This document shows positions 1 to 9,272 of a stretch of 29,220 nucleotides of DNA, piece after piece (the stretch's first letter is position 1; each line of letters opens with the position of its first letter). The stretch is from MGIIb-O5 sp036154155 (GTDB lineage: Archaea; Thermoplasmatota; Poseidoniia; Poseidoniales; Thalassarchaeaceae). Below the pieces are notes generated by a model. The model had not been told where the DNA came from. It did no database searches and saw only the letters and a list, made by a program, of their open reading frames with translations. The translations under genes were made by a program, and so were the position numbers. Location: assembly GCA_036154155.1 (NCBI GenBank), contig JAYZLP010000031.1, forward strand, positions 1 through 29,220, given 5' to 3'.

Positions 1-686
1 CCGAGGGTCACATGGAGGATGCAATAGCCGATTCCCATGTGGAACTTATCCACTACCACGACCACTGGTTCCAGGTGAACGACCCCTTCGGGAGCAACAG
101 TACCGAGGAACGCTGGGAGTCCATGTATGGCCATGCGGTTACCGAGATAGGGGGGGCACCCCACTTGGCACCGACCAGCATCATCGATGGAGAGAGGATG
201 CACTTCGGGACTCGAGCGAAGACCGACTCACTTACGGAAGACTACAGGACCTCGATTTCTGAGGGCTCTTCGGCTCCGCTGACCGGGCATATTGAGATGT
301 CCATTTCCGTCCCAGAAAACCCGGAGCAGGGCATTGAGGTAATGTGGGACATTTCCGGTCTGACATACGGCTGCGAGGACGACTGCCCCCCTCTGTCTCT
401 GAGCCCGTGGATCATGTTCGTCGAGGAGACAGCCCACTACCCAGAGGGTTCCAACGGTCTCGAAGACTACTCACACGTCTTGAGGGAGACACTCCAGCTA
501 CAGGGGGAAGAGGGGACTATCTCCGTGATCCCCCCTTCAAACTGGGATGACGATGATATGTCTGTGGTCTTGATAGTAGACTGGGAGCAGGAGGTTTCCG
601 ATAGCGGCTCTCCTCTTCCAGCAGCTGGACTGTTGACTCTTCTCTGTAGCCTCGCTGCACTCGTGCCCCGTCGAACCAGTCAATGA
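1..686 (+). CDS. Exported thioredoxin-fold (Omp28-like) protein, C-terminal part
   Basis: The frame is open to the left edge of the window, so the first ATG (position 12) is probably internal and this is the C-terminal part of a larger protein. The stretch VELIHYHDHWFQVNDPF, then a Tyr-rich segment and GGAPHLAPTSIIDG, resembles the middle of Omp28-like thioredoxin-fold proteins, where a Gly-x-Pro and 'DG' follow the redox helix. Any CxxC pair would lie upstream of the window. The C-terminus has a short Pro-rich motif (SPLPAAG), a hydrophobic stretch of about 15 residues and a terminal RR, which is the three-part layout of archaeosortase/PGF-CTERM-type sorting tails. An extracellular, membrane-anchored protein is therefore likely. 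The family call is tentative; the tail architecture is seen directly. Confidence 0.5.
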   Translation, partial: EGHMEDAIADSHVELIHYHDHWFQVNDPFGSNSTEERWESMYGHAVTEIGGAPHLAPTSIIDGERMHFGTRAKTDSLTEDYRTSISEGSSAPLTGHIEMSISVPENPEQGIEVMWDISGLTYGCEDDCPPLSLSPWIMFVEETAHYPEGSNGLEDYSHVLRETLQLQGEEGTISVIPPSNWDDDDMSVVLIVDWEQEVSDSGSPLPAAGLLTLLCSLAALVPRRTSQ

Positions 687-761
687 CAACAACTCCCTCG
701 ACTGACTATCAGTTGGGTTGAATAACCCCTGCCGGGGATGGCATACGCTCGGAGGTGTCGA

Positions 762-3700
762 ATGTCAACCGGAGAGAGTTCCCTGTCAATCGAGGAAACC
801 GTCCCCGGACCTATTCCCAATTGGCTTTTCGAACACCTCGTCAACCAGGCCATAGACCCACGACCAACATCAGGAGGAGGCCCCTCGAAGATTCTGGTTA
901 TCTATCCAAACGAAGAGAGCCGAAGGGAGGTAATGAACAGAATTAGCAAATTGGGTTTCGCCTTCGATCGTAATTGTCACCACACTATGAACTCATTAAA
1001 ATCGGCACTTCTGGCTGATTTGAGGCTGCCGAGGAGACTTTCCACCGGTCCGGCATTCGAGGCTATCCTTCATGATGCCTGCACCTCCGCTGCAGCCAAC
1101 CTCTCCTTCCCAGCCATCAACCCACTCCCAGATATGCCATGGGGTCTAGGTAAAACAAAGTCCTTGTCAGAGTTACATCGCTTCCTCTCCCTTCAAGATG
1201 CATTGGAATCATGGGACGGACCAGGAATCAAATCGCTCTCTATGATTCTCCACGACTTGGAAAGAAAACTGGGAGGCACTCATCCAGATTTCGTCTCTGC
1301 TCGAATTCATGCCAACTTATCGGACAATCAAATCCCATTCACCTTGAAGGATATCGATGGGATAGTTTTCCTTAATCATCCGCCATCATTCCCAGAATCT
1401 CATGCTAACATATTGCTCGCTCTATCTGAAATACGTCCCATTCATCAACTCACAAATCCAGGAAGCTTCAGACTAGGACATCACGGTTTTCAACTTCAGG
1501 ACAAAAATCCCATCAGTTCCGCTTCTGAGATCCCTTCTTGGGTCCCTAGTCATGATATTGTAGATATCGAGGAAGCACAATCCTTCCAGAGGGTCATGCT
1601 ACAAAGTGAGGACCATGCATTTGATGCCGCACTCTCAATTATCAAGGAAGAGTTGCAAGAAAACGACAACACAAGCGTGTTGATTGTAGACCCCTCTTTA
1701 GAAGACAGCATCGGCAAATGGACAAGAATGCTGAGAAATTTAGGCCAGTCCACCCAAGATAGAGAAACTCCATTGATCAGCACGCCGGCGGGATTCTGGT
1801 TTTACCAACTATGCAACACCGGTCATGGAACAAACTCCTTCTCCATGGAGGATATCAGGACCCTTTCAACGCAAGTCTCCATTAGTCCATTCGATAAAGT
1901 ACTCGAACACCCCTCCTCATCAGAAATAACCCCTGCAGCCAATCCTGACCTAATTTCCACCTTTGCCAGATCAGAACACATTCTAGGAGGCACGGGGGCA
2001 CTATCGAGGTGGTTAGACACTCTTGGAAAGCCGCCCAAATCCGATGAAATCGGTCCGGACAAAGAATCAACACAGTGGTGGCTGCTTTCCCTTTCCTGTT
2101 CTATGAAGCCCCTATTGAGGAGGGAAGATAGGGAATTGCTGGAAAGAGAAGATATCTACGTTGGGTGCTATACTGGAGAAAAATTACCAGTCCAGGAACC
2201 TCCTAAAGATGCGGACGAATGGCTCAGAAATATCAGCAATATACTGATTCAAGACGATAACAGAATTTCCCTAGATGGCAATACAATTCCACCTGCAATA
2301 GTAGTCCAGAGGATATTATCTGAGCATAGGGCTCTCAGACAGCTCCAGTCGACACTAGGGTCAGATCCAGTCAAGAACGGGCCAGAATGGGTTCAGGAAA
2401 TCTCTCACTTGATTAAGTCACTAAACATGTCTAGCAATCCTCTGAATACAAGCAGAATTAGGGTAATGAGCCCGGCAATGACGTTGGGTTGCTCTTCTGA
2501 CTTACTAATAATGGCTAACGTCTCAAGCTCTTCGTGGAAATTGAAGGTTCCAAAATTTGCATTCTTGGGGGACAGTGAGAGGCACTCAAGCAACCTACTG
2601 GGCCCGGAGGGCCCAATCATGGATGCCAGACATTTCCTTTCCAACATACTCCATTGCTCATCCAGGGTGATAATCCTAGACCCAAGCCTAGACTCATCCT
2701 CACCAGCAGCTGCACCCATCAGGGAGATCACCGTCGATCATGGTGAAGAGCCAGAGATTTTCGAGTATGATGAGAAACATCCATTGGGCCCCAGAGACAA
2801 GAGACAGTCAGAAGGTTCCCAATTAATTCGGATGATATCCCCTGAAAGGCCACCACTGAATCCCGACTCAATCTCAATTCCCCTTGACGTGGATCTTCAG
2901 AGAGACAGGGAGGCGCGCCAGCCCAAAAACACAGGTCCCGATGGGCACTACTCAGACTCCGCTTTGAATCACTTTGTCTCAATTGATACAGGGCTACTCA
3001 CCAAATCAGGGAATACGTATGTTGACGAAGACGGCAACAAGCATACCCCAAGGAGCTCGAATAGATGGCCAGTTTTTCCCCCAATAGACCCTCGACCACT
3101 TTCGCCAAATGCCACTGGATCCACAGTCTCTGATGCTAGACATGGCCATCTCGAAGGTCCAATTCAGAATGTCAGAGTATGGTCTGCTAGCAGACTTCAG
3201 GAGTGGGCGAGATGCCCTCGAAGGGGATGGCTGGCCAGTGGACTCAGAGCTAGGGAAGACGAGAGCCAATCCGAAGACCTAGACCAGAGAGTCCATGGAG
3301 ATTTGATGCACGATATCCACTATGACCTCCTCCACGAAGTTCTGGGGATGGAGATGGGGGAAGAGAGGGATTTGGATAGAGTGCTCAGAGGGGAATCTCC
3401 AATCAGCATAGGAAAATCAGGGATCGCCGGAGAATCCCTGATGAAAACAGCCCTAGAGTCTCTAGACTCCAGGGCCCGCTGGCTGGAAAGGACAGACGCC
3501 ACCTCGACCCATTGGCGTAAAGAACTGTCAGGAATGGACCTAGGAGAGTGGAGAGACTGGCTTTCGAATCCTGAACCGAAGTCAGTTTCCGGTAGGGTCG
3601 GAGCCATGATATCCTCTGAACTCAGGGCCTCCGAAGCAATGCCAATAGCGATGGAGTGGGATATCTCCGGTCCGGATAAATCAGGAACTGAGATATCCCT

Positions 3701-4322
3701 GAGTCCGCAACTTTCCAACTCCGAACCCAAAGGAACCCAACCGATTCTAGTCAGAGGCTGGATCGACAGGGTGGACCTACTTCCCCATGACAAATCAGGT
3801 GAGGTTTGGGTGGATGAGGCCGGAAGCGAAACTGTTGCTCCTATGAGGATTCATGATTCAGGCTGGAAACCTAGGAGGCTCGTCGCCATAAGGGATCTGA
3901 AGACCTCTATCGGTAAGACACCAGGGGAAAGACACAGGACAGGACTTCTCGACGAACTGCAGTTGGCAATATACTCGAGAGCATGGGAGGTAAACCACCC
4001 GGGAGACCTAGTCGTTGGAGCCGGCATATCCCTGTTCGGGCACGATTCCGAGCACTGTATCGAAATTTCAGAAGATTTCGTTGGGATTGAGGAAATAGGT
4101 GAGGTGACGGGATTAACCAGGCAACTTTTCAGATTCGCCGATGAGAAAGTCGACAGTAATAGCGACCCATTCCGGGCATGGCTTGCTCACCGACTCTCGG
4201 TTGCCCTGAAGATAGCAAAATCCGCCTCAAACGGGAAAGTACACCCAACCCCGTCCAAGGCATCCTGCAGATACTGCCCAGTCAAGAGTGCCTGTGACGT
4301 CAGATTGGAGGATGATTTCTGA
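762..4322 (+). CDS. AddB-like PD-(D/E)XK nuclease / inactive helicase subunit
   Basis: Likely partner subunit of a double-strand-break-processing helicase-nuclease of the AddAB/RecBCD type. I chose ATG 762 because GGAGGTG (751-757) sits just upstream; ATG 738 is an in-frame alternative that adds 8 residues. The protein has 1186 residues, AddB-sized. Its N-terminal region begins with KILVIYPNEES and has no Walker A motif, so this helicase half is presumably inactive. The middle (around RIRVMSPAMTLGCSSDLLIMANV) resembles the AddB segment before the nuclease. The nuclease domain starts at WSASRLQEWARCP and carries D1002 (GWIDRVD), D1045-x-K1047 (RDLKTS) and a QLAIY helix. Cysteines C818 and C1169-x2-C1172-x5-C1178 match the AddB 4Fe-4S staple. 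It overlaps the next gene by one base (TGATG). Nuclease call firm, AddB relationship probable. Confidence 0.8.
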   Translation: MSTGESSLSIEETVPGPIPNWLFEHLVNQAIDPRPTSGGGPSKILVIYPNEESRREVMNRISKLGFAFDRNCHHTMNSLKSALLADLRLPRRLSTGPAFEAILHDACTSAAANLSFPAINPLPDMPWGLGKTKSLSELHRFLSLQDALESWDGPGIKSLSMILHDLERKLGGTHPDFVSARIHANLSDNQIPFTLKDIDGIVFLNHPPSFPESHANILLALSEIRPIHQLTNPGSFRLGHHGFQLQDKNPISSASEIPSWVPSHDIVDIEEAQSFQRVMLQSEDHAFDAALSIIKEELQENDNTSVLIVDPSLEDSIGKWTRMLRNLGQSTQDRETPLISTPAGFWFYQLCNTGHGTNSFSMEDIRTLSTQVSISPFDKVLEHPSSSEITPAANPDLISTFARSEHILGGTGALSRWLDTLGKPPKSDEIGPDKESTQWWLLSLSCSMKPLLRREDRELLEREDIYVGCYTGEKLPVQEPPKDADEWLRNISNILIQDDNRISLDGNTIPPAIVVQRILSEHRALRQLQSTLGSDPVKNGPEWVQEISHLIKSLNMSSNPLNTSRIRVMSPAMTLGCSSDLLIMANVSSSSWKLKVPKFAFLGDSERHSSNLLGPEGPIMDARHFLSNILHCSSRVIILDPSLDSSSPAAAPIREITVDHGEEPEIFEYDEKHPLGPRDKRQSEGSQLIRMISPERPPLNPDSISIPLDVDLQRDREARQPKNTGPDGHYSDSALNHFVSIDTGLLTKSGNTYVDEDGNKHTPRSSNRWPVFPPIDPRPLSPNATGSTVSDARHGHLEGPIQNVRVWSASRLQEWARCPRRGWLASGLRAREDESQSEDLDQRVHGDLMHDIHYDLLHEVLGMEMGEERDLDRVLRGESPISIGKSGIAGESLMKTALESLDSRARWLERTDATSTHWRKELSGMDLGEWRDWLSNPEPKSVSGRVGAMISSELRASEAMPIAMEWDISGPDKSGTEISLSPQLSNSEPKGTQPILVRGWIDRVDLLPHDKSGEVWVDEAGSETVAPMRIHDSGWKPRRLVAIRDLKTSIGKTPGERHRTGLLDELQLAIYSRAWEVNHPGDLVVGAGISLFGHDSEHCIEISEDFVGIEEIGEVTGLTRQLFRFADEKVDSNSDPFRAWLAHRLSVALKIAKSASNGKVHPTPSKASCRYCPVKSACDVRLEDDF

Positions 4323-7300
4323 TGCTCCTGAATATCGGTCAGCGACTGGCACTAAATATCGACTCCCACATAGTAGTCGACGCAGGTGCAGGGACCGGCA
4401 AGACCAGTACGATTGTTGACAGGGTGATTCAACACTATCTCTCCAGCGACCAGAGGGCAACCAGACTGACACCTATCCCCGAGAGGCCACCACGCCCAGG
4501 AGGGGGAACGCACATCGCAGCTCCTGCAGATATCAGTGACCCCAGAAATTGGCCCGGCCTCCTTCCCGGCGAAGTGGTACTACTGACCTTCACAAACAAG
4601 GCTGCGGATGAGATGAAAGACAGACTAAGGTCGAAGATCCAAGACCTGAACATCAAGGATGAATCAAGAGTCGCAAATATCGGAGATCCCGAGATGCTTC
4701 TAGCCCAACTAGAGGACGCCCCAGTAGGTACGATAGACTCCTTTTTCAACCAGCTAGTTTCTCCGTTCAAGAACCTCTTGGGAGACGCATACAGCCAGGA
4801 TAAGATATCAGATGCAGCTAGGGAACTTGCCATAGACGAGGCGATAAACACCCTCTGGAGACTACCTAGTTCGAGTTCAAGAATAGGAGATGCGGTAGAT
4901 GCAGGAGTGGGAGGCGAGATCGCTGAGAAGGTACTCGAAGCCAGAGACCGGATAGCAAGGATGTACCATGGAAGGTGGACAGCTTCTAGGATTCTGAGGG
5001 GCCTAGTAAGAAACTCGATATTCATAGACGAGGGAGTGCGGACGATATCCAACTACAAAGGTGAAATAGACAAAGAAATGCTCCTGAGTAGGATATTGTC
5101 TTCGATAGATCCGAGGAGAATAGAACAAGTATTCCTCGATCTACAAGTGATTACGGCCGACTTCTGCGAACTAGTCAAAAGAAACACGACCCATTTCGCC
5201 CCACAAGGGTGGCCTGCAGAATCTAGGATGGCATGCATGGACTCCCTGTCGAAGTCACAGCCAACGGACCCATGGGAGCAACTCGTATGGATCAGCCATC
5301 ATTTGCAATGTACGGCTTCCAGAGCTTCGTTGCTGAAAAGGCCCGGCAAAGACCCTCCGAAAATCTTCCCTGGTGTCTCCAAGACTCTCCCAGACGACTC
5401 AAAATGGCCCAGAGGGATAGAAACTATTGGGAAGATTTCCGATAAATCCGCCAAAGAAAAACTCAGGTCCCAGATGGATGAAATATACAATAGGATAAAT
5501 GGATGGTATAACACTGAGAATGGGAGAACTGTCCTACATTACGCACAGCTTGCAATGCAATTGGATACCCGCCAACCTCCTTGCTCGCCAGAAGAAAGAG
5601 ATCCCTACTCAGAATCTTTTCCAGAGGAGGTTCCCGAAAGACTCCCATTCGGGAAGATGCCATCTGATTTTCACTTCAGTCTAGATGGAGAGGTACAGAA
5701 TCTCAACGATTTGAGACTAGTCCATCTGGGATTCAAGGGAATACTGAAGAAGATCAAAGACACCAATGAGGTGGATGATTTCAGTGACATTCAGAGACTT
5801 ATCGGAGACCTACTATTGGCGAATTGCCCTGAAGTGTGCAAGGACTTCTACCCCAAGCAGATTATAGCATCTTTGGACTCCATGGGTGAAAGTCCCTGGA
5901 GAGACGACCATATTTACTCGGCCTTCAACGAACTCGAGAATCTAGAAAAGACCCCCACGCTAGCTGCAGAGTCATCGGGAAGACTCAGCGAAATAAGACA
6001 AGACTTGGAGAGAAGAGTAACTACACTGAAGAAAATAAGAAGGAGGTATAGGGCCTTCATCATCGACGAGGCACAGGACAACTCCCCACTCCAATGGAGG
6101 CTATTGTCCAGATTGTGGGGGCCCAGGGAGAATGTTCCCAGTGACCCTCCGCCACCAGACACACAATGGCAGCCAACTATTTGCTATGTGGGAGACGTTA
6201 AGCAGAGCATTTACGCCTTCAGGCAGGCGGAAGTTGCAGGATTCTTGGAGTACTCCAAACACCTGATGTCCGTGAATGACCATGAATTCTCCAGCGTCAG
6301 CGAACTAACAAGTAGTCCTGAACTGAGGAGATTCGACGAGAGTAGGGACCCTAGGAACACAATTTCATCCGGCTTTACCAAAGCATCTAGGATTGCCGAG
6401 AATGCAGGCTTGGATCTAATTGAATGGATCCCCTTCGATATTTCCGACCAACACCTCCCAACGCCCGACGAAGAAGAGGTAAATCTACGTCGACGAGGGA
6501 TGATCAGACTCAAAGTAAACTACAGAACAGACGGAGGACTTCTGAACGTAATGGACGAATGGTGGAAGGACATATTCTCGGAAAGACATAGGGGTTTGCC
6601 AGATGGAAACTTCTACGCCTCCCCCCAACCACTGTTTCCAAGCCCAGAGAAAGGTGCAGCCCCCGGCTCCTTGGAGTGGATATGCCCCGTTATGAGTGGC
6701 GGGAAAGAAAACCCGCCTGTCGAACTGACCACTCCTTTAGATCCATTCAGCGATGGACCCCCCGACTCGATAGAAAGACAGTCTCTGTTAATTGCAAAGA
6801 GAGTAAGGAACCTCATTGACGGATCACCCATCAGGGTCTTGGGCTCTTCAGGAAATTGGAACCAACTTCCCGAAGAGGATCCTGTATCCCCAAGCGACAT
6901 CATGATACTTCTTCCGAGCAGGAGCGCTTTGAGGGACCCCATAGTACGACAACTCTCTCTGGCAGGAGTAACTTCTCAGGTTGACAGGGAGGGCGGTCTA
7001 CTGGACAGGCCCGTAGCCCACTCACTCAATGGCCTACTCCAGCTTCTGGCACGTCCGACATCCAGACACAATGCTGCATGGGTCGCTAGAAGTAGCATAG
7101 TCGGGCTGAATGACAGCAGCCTTCAGGAGCTACTGGTTGGAGCCGGCGAAAATGAGAACTTAGTATCCAGGATGGCTGAGATATCAGCTAACGAACGTCT
7201 TACGAGATTAATTTCCAGATGGGAACAACTTGCCCATTCAGGCCGTGTAATAGATGCATTGGAGGAATCAATAGACAACTCCGATCTATTAGTAGCCAAC

Positions 7301-9214
7301 AATGGCCCCGGAGACAGGCAAGACGCTGATGAATTCATCTCGCTAATCAAGTCGCTTTCAAAGGAGTTCGGAGGGGACCCATCGATTATTGCAGACAGGG
7401 TGTCCGCAATCAGAGAAAGCGACTCATCGGCACTAGAGGCATCCTCCCCCAAACAGAATGAGGCTGTCAGGATAATGACCATACATGGCTCGAAGGGTTT
7501 GCAATCAAAGGTAGTCATACTCGCCGATGTCTTCTCCGGAAGGCAGACAAACCTCAGGAACGAGTACACCAACAGGATCATCGTCACACCGGAAATGTTC
7601 GGTGGGAGGCCCAAACCATGGCCAATCAGTAAATCAGGCAAGGATCACCCGCACTCCCCTCTTTGGAGACACCTCATAATGACCCACACCGAAAGAAAGG
7701 AGGCAGAGTCGAGAAGGCTCCTCTACGTCGCAGCCACAAGAGCCGAGAATAAGCTGATCATATCCGGTTCACCCAAGGGAACAGAGTGGAATAACCCAGT
7801 GGGAGAGGGTCTATACTTGCCATGGACATACTCCAAACCCATCCCCCAATTGGGCCAGATGTGGCTGGAATCACTACGTCATGGCTCATGGAGAAGAAGC
7901 GAATTCGGCCATGAAGATGAAGACGACTCATTTTGGTTGAGAGAGAAAGACAAGCTTGGACCATACTCGGGAACCATCAATGGAGGCCATCGTTTGATCA
8001 ATCCAGTGAGTGCGCTCATTGAAGGATTCCTCGGCTCCAAAACGACCCCCGGTTTCGCACTGATACATCACCCTGACTGCCTCGACACCACCGACGACCA
8101 CAGGGGCCCACTAACCCCCCTCCAGAGGATTGAGATGGTAAGTGACGCAGCCCAAGAGTCATCCAGAAAGCCAATCCCCCCTATGCCAGCCCCCAGGGAA
8201 GATCACTCCAATAGGGTCAGGGTTTCGCCTCACAGGATATCGGTCCTTCAGATGTGCAGACGAAGATACTGGCTTGAGACAAGAGCAGGTATGAAATCAG
8301 ATTTTTTCGCCCCTAAGTCCGATTACGAGGAGGAATCAAAACTCCCCAGAGGCGTAACTGCTGCCACTCTGGGCAAGGTTGTCCACAGGGCCTTCGAGAT
8401 AGGCCTCGGTAACCCAGGTCCCCTCGATGCAGCCAATGCCGGACTGCCCGACTCATGGACGGCAGCTGTTCCAGATAAGCTGGAGGACTCTTCCGTGATA
8501 AACCAGGTTCTCGACGAGCTCCTCCCTCCCGGGGCCGATAGGGAGGGATGCAGCTCACTAACCCAGGCCATCCTCTCCAGAGTCAAGGAAGGGCCTCTCG
8601 GTGACCTAGTATCCGGAAAAGGGAACAGGGGAAGCAAGGTCGAGGGACTGAGGACCGAAATGCCATTCCACTTGTCCAGAAGATCGACAATAGACCCGAT
8701 AGTCAGATCTAGATGGACCCCAGATGGCCCAGAGCCGCTATCCACTATAGAAGAGGTAGAAGTTGAGATGGATGGAGTGATCGACTTAGTCCTCTGCACG
8801 GTCTCCGACCGAGGAAGGGCCATCAGGCCAATCGACCTCAAGACCGAGGAGGCCTTCAGGGTGAAATCCGATGTCAGAGAGGGACTGATGGAGCCACTTG
8901 GCAACTTCAACATCGAGCCAGCCTGCGACTCAGAATTTGAGATGCTAGAGAGTCATGGAATGCAATTAGCACTCTACTACCTAGCTCTCTCCACAATAGA
9001 GGCGGAGCGGAAAAGGAGGAATCTCCCATATCGAAAGGTGCTGAGGCCGGCCATACTGGTCGGCATTACAGGGAGGGTGGTGGAGTACCCCGAAGACATG
9101 TTCAGAACCACGGTTGAAAAATTGGACCAGTTACTGTCCAGCGCAGCCACTATGTCATTACAACCAGAGTCCAAAATCTCAGAATACCACTGCTCTTGTG
9201 GAAACTGCCCATAG
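4322..9214 (+). CDS. AddA/RecB-like UvrD-family helicase-nuclease
   Basis: Superfamily 1A helicase of 1630 residues with a C-terminal PD-(D/E)XK nuclease, the layout of AddA and RecB. Motifs in order: Walker A GAGTGKT (22-28), TFTNKAADEM (about 87-96), Walker B FIIDEAQD (about 579-586), motif III YVGDVKQSIYAFRQAE (about 621), motif IV NYRT (about 732), motif V TIHGSKGLQ (about 1052) and motif VI RRLLYVAATRAENKL (about 1130). The nuclease starts at RISVLQMCRRRYWLE and has GKVVHRAFE, D1488 (DGVIDLV) and D1505-x-K1507 (IDLKTEE), then MQLALYYLAL. C1312 plus C1624-x-C1626-x2-C1629 at the very end could form an Fe-S staple, which classical AddA/RecB lack. Start ATG overlaps the AddB-like stop, so the two are translationally coupled. 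Expected role: ATP-driven unwinding and resection of DNA ends. Confidence 0.9.
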   Translation: MLLNIGQRLALNIDSHIVVDAGAGTGKTSTIVDRVIQHYLSSDQRATRLTPIPERPPRPGGGTHIAAPADISDPRNWPGLLPGEVVLLTFTNKAADEMKDRLRSKIQDLNIKDESRVANIGDPEMLLAQLEDAPVGTIDSFFNQLVSPFKNLLGDAYSQDKISDAARELAIDEAINTLWRLPSSSSRIGDAVDAGVGGEIAEKVLEARDRIARMYHGRWTASRILRGLVRNSIFIDEGVRTISNYKGEIDKEMLLSRILSSIDPRRIEQVFLDLQVITADFCELVKRNTTHFAPQGWPAESRMACMDSLSKSQPTDPWEQLVWISHHLQCTASRASLLKRPGKDPPKIFPGVSKTLPDDSKWPRGIETIGKISDKSAKEKLRSQMDEIYNRINGWYNTENGRTVLHYAQLAMQLDTRQPPCSPEERDPYSESFPEEVPERLPFGKMPSDFHFSLDGEVQNLNDLRLVHLGFKGILKKIKDTNEVDDFSDIQRLIGDLLLANCPEVCKDFYPKQIIASLDSMGESPWRDDHIYSAFNELENLEKTPTLAAESSGRLSEIRQDLERRVTTLKKIRRRYRAFIIDEAQDNSPLQWRLLSRLWGPRENVPSDPPPPDTQWQPTICYVGDVKQSIYAFRQAEVAGFLEYSKHLMSVNDHEFSSVSELTSSPELRRFDESRDPRNTISSGFTKASRIAENAGLDLIEWIPFDISDQHLPTPDEEEVNLRRRGMIRLKVNYRTDGGLLNVMDEWWKDIFSERHRGLPDGNFYASPQPLFPSPEKGAAPGSLEWICPVMSGGKENPPVELTTPLDPFSDGPPDSIERQSLLIAKRVRNLIDGSPIRVLGSSGNWNQLPEEDPVSPSDIMILLPSRSALRDPIVRQLSLAGVTSQVDREGGLLDRPVAHSLNGLLQLLARPTSRHNAAWVARSSIVGLNDSSLQELLVGAGENENLVSRMAEISANERLTRLISRWEQLAHSGRVIDALEESIDNSDLLVANNGPGDRQDADEFISLIKSLSKEFGGDPSIIADRVSAIRESDSSALEASSPKQNEAVRIMTIHGSKGLQSKVVILADVFSGRQTNLRNEYTNRIIVTPEMFGGRPKPWPISKSGKDHPHSPLWRHLIMTHTERKEAESRRLLYVAATRAENKLIISGSPKGTEWNNPVGEGLYLPWTYSKPIPQLGQMWLESLRHGSWRRSEFGHEDEDDSFWLREKDKLGPYSGTINGGHRLINPVSALIEGFLGSKTTPGFALIHHPDCLDTTDDHRGPLTPLQRIEMVSDAAQESSRKPIPPMPAPREDHSNRVRVSPHRISVLQMCRRRYWLETRAGMKSDFFAPKSDYEEESKLPRGVTAATLGKVVHRAFEIGLGNPGPLDAANAGLPDSWTAAVPDKLEDSSVINQVLDELLPPGADREGCSSLTQAILSRVKEGPLGDLVSGKGNRGSKVEGLRTEMPFHLSRRSTIDPIVRSRWTPDGPEPLSTIEEVEVEMDGVIDLVLCTVSDRGRAIRPIDLKTEEAFRVKSDVREGLMEPLGNFNIEPACDSEFEMLESHGMQLALYYLALSTIEAERKRRNLPYRKVLRPAILVGITGRVVEYPEDMFRTTVEKLDQLLSSAATMSLQPESKISEYHCSCGNCP

Positions 9215-9272
9215 GCGAACTAACTCCGCTCTTGGCAGAAGGGTCCATTTGTGCAAGCCCCCACACAGGCCC

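Noticed and set aside
738..761. ATG 738 as the start of the AddB-like protein
   Set aside because: ATG 762 has a strong GGAGGTG at the right distance. ATG 738 stays possible if translation is leaderless.
9114..9272. Longer N-terminus for the M20 peptidase
   Set aside because: It overlaps the helicase gene's C-terminal cysteine motif and gives a Cys/His/Pro-rich sequence not seen in M20 proteins.
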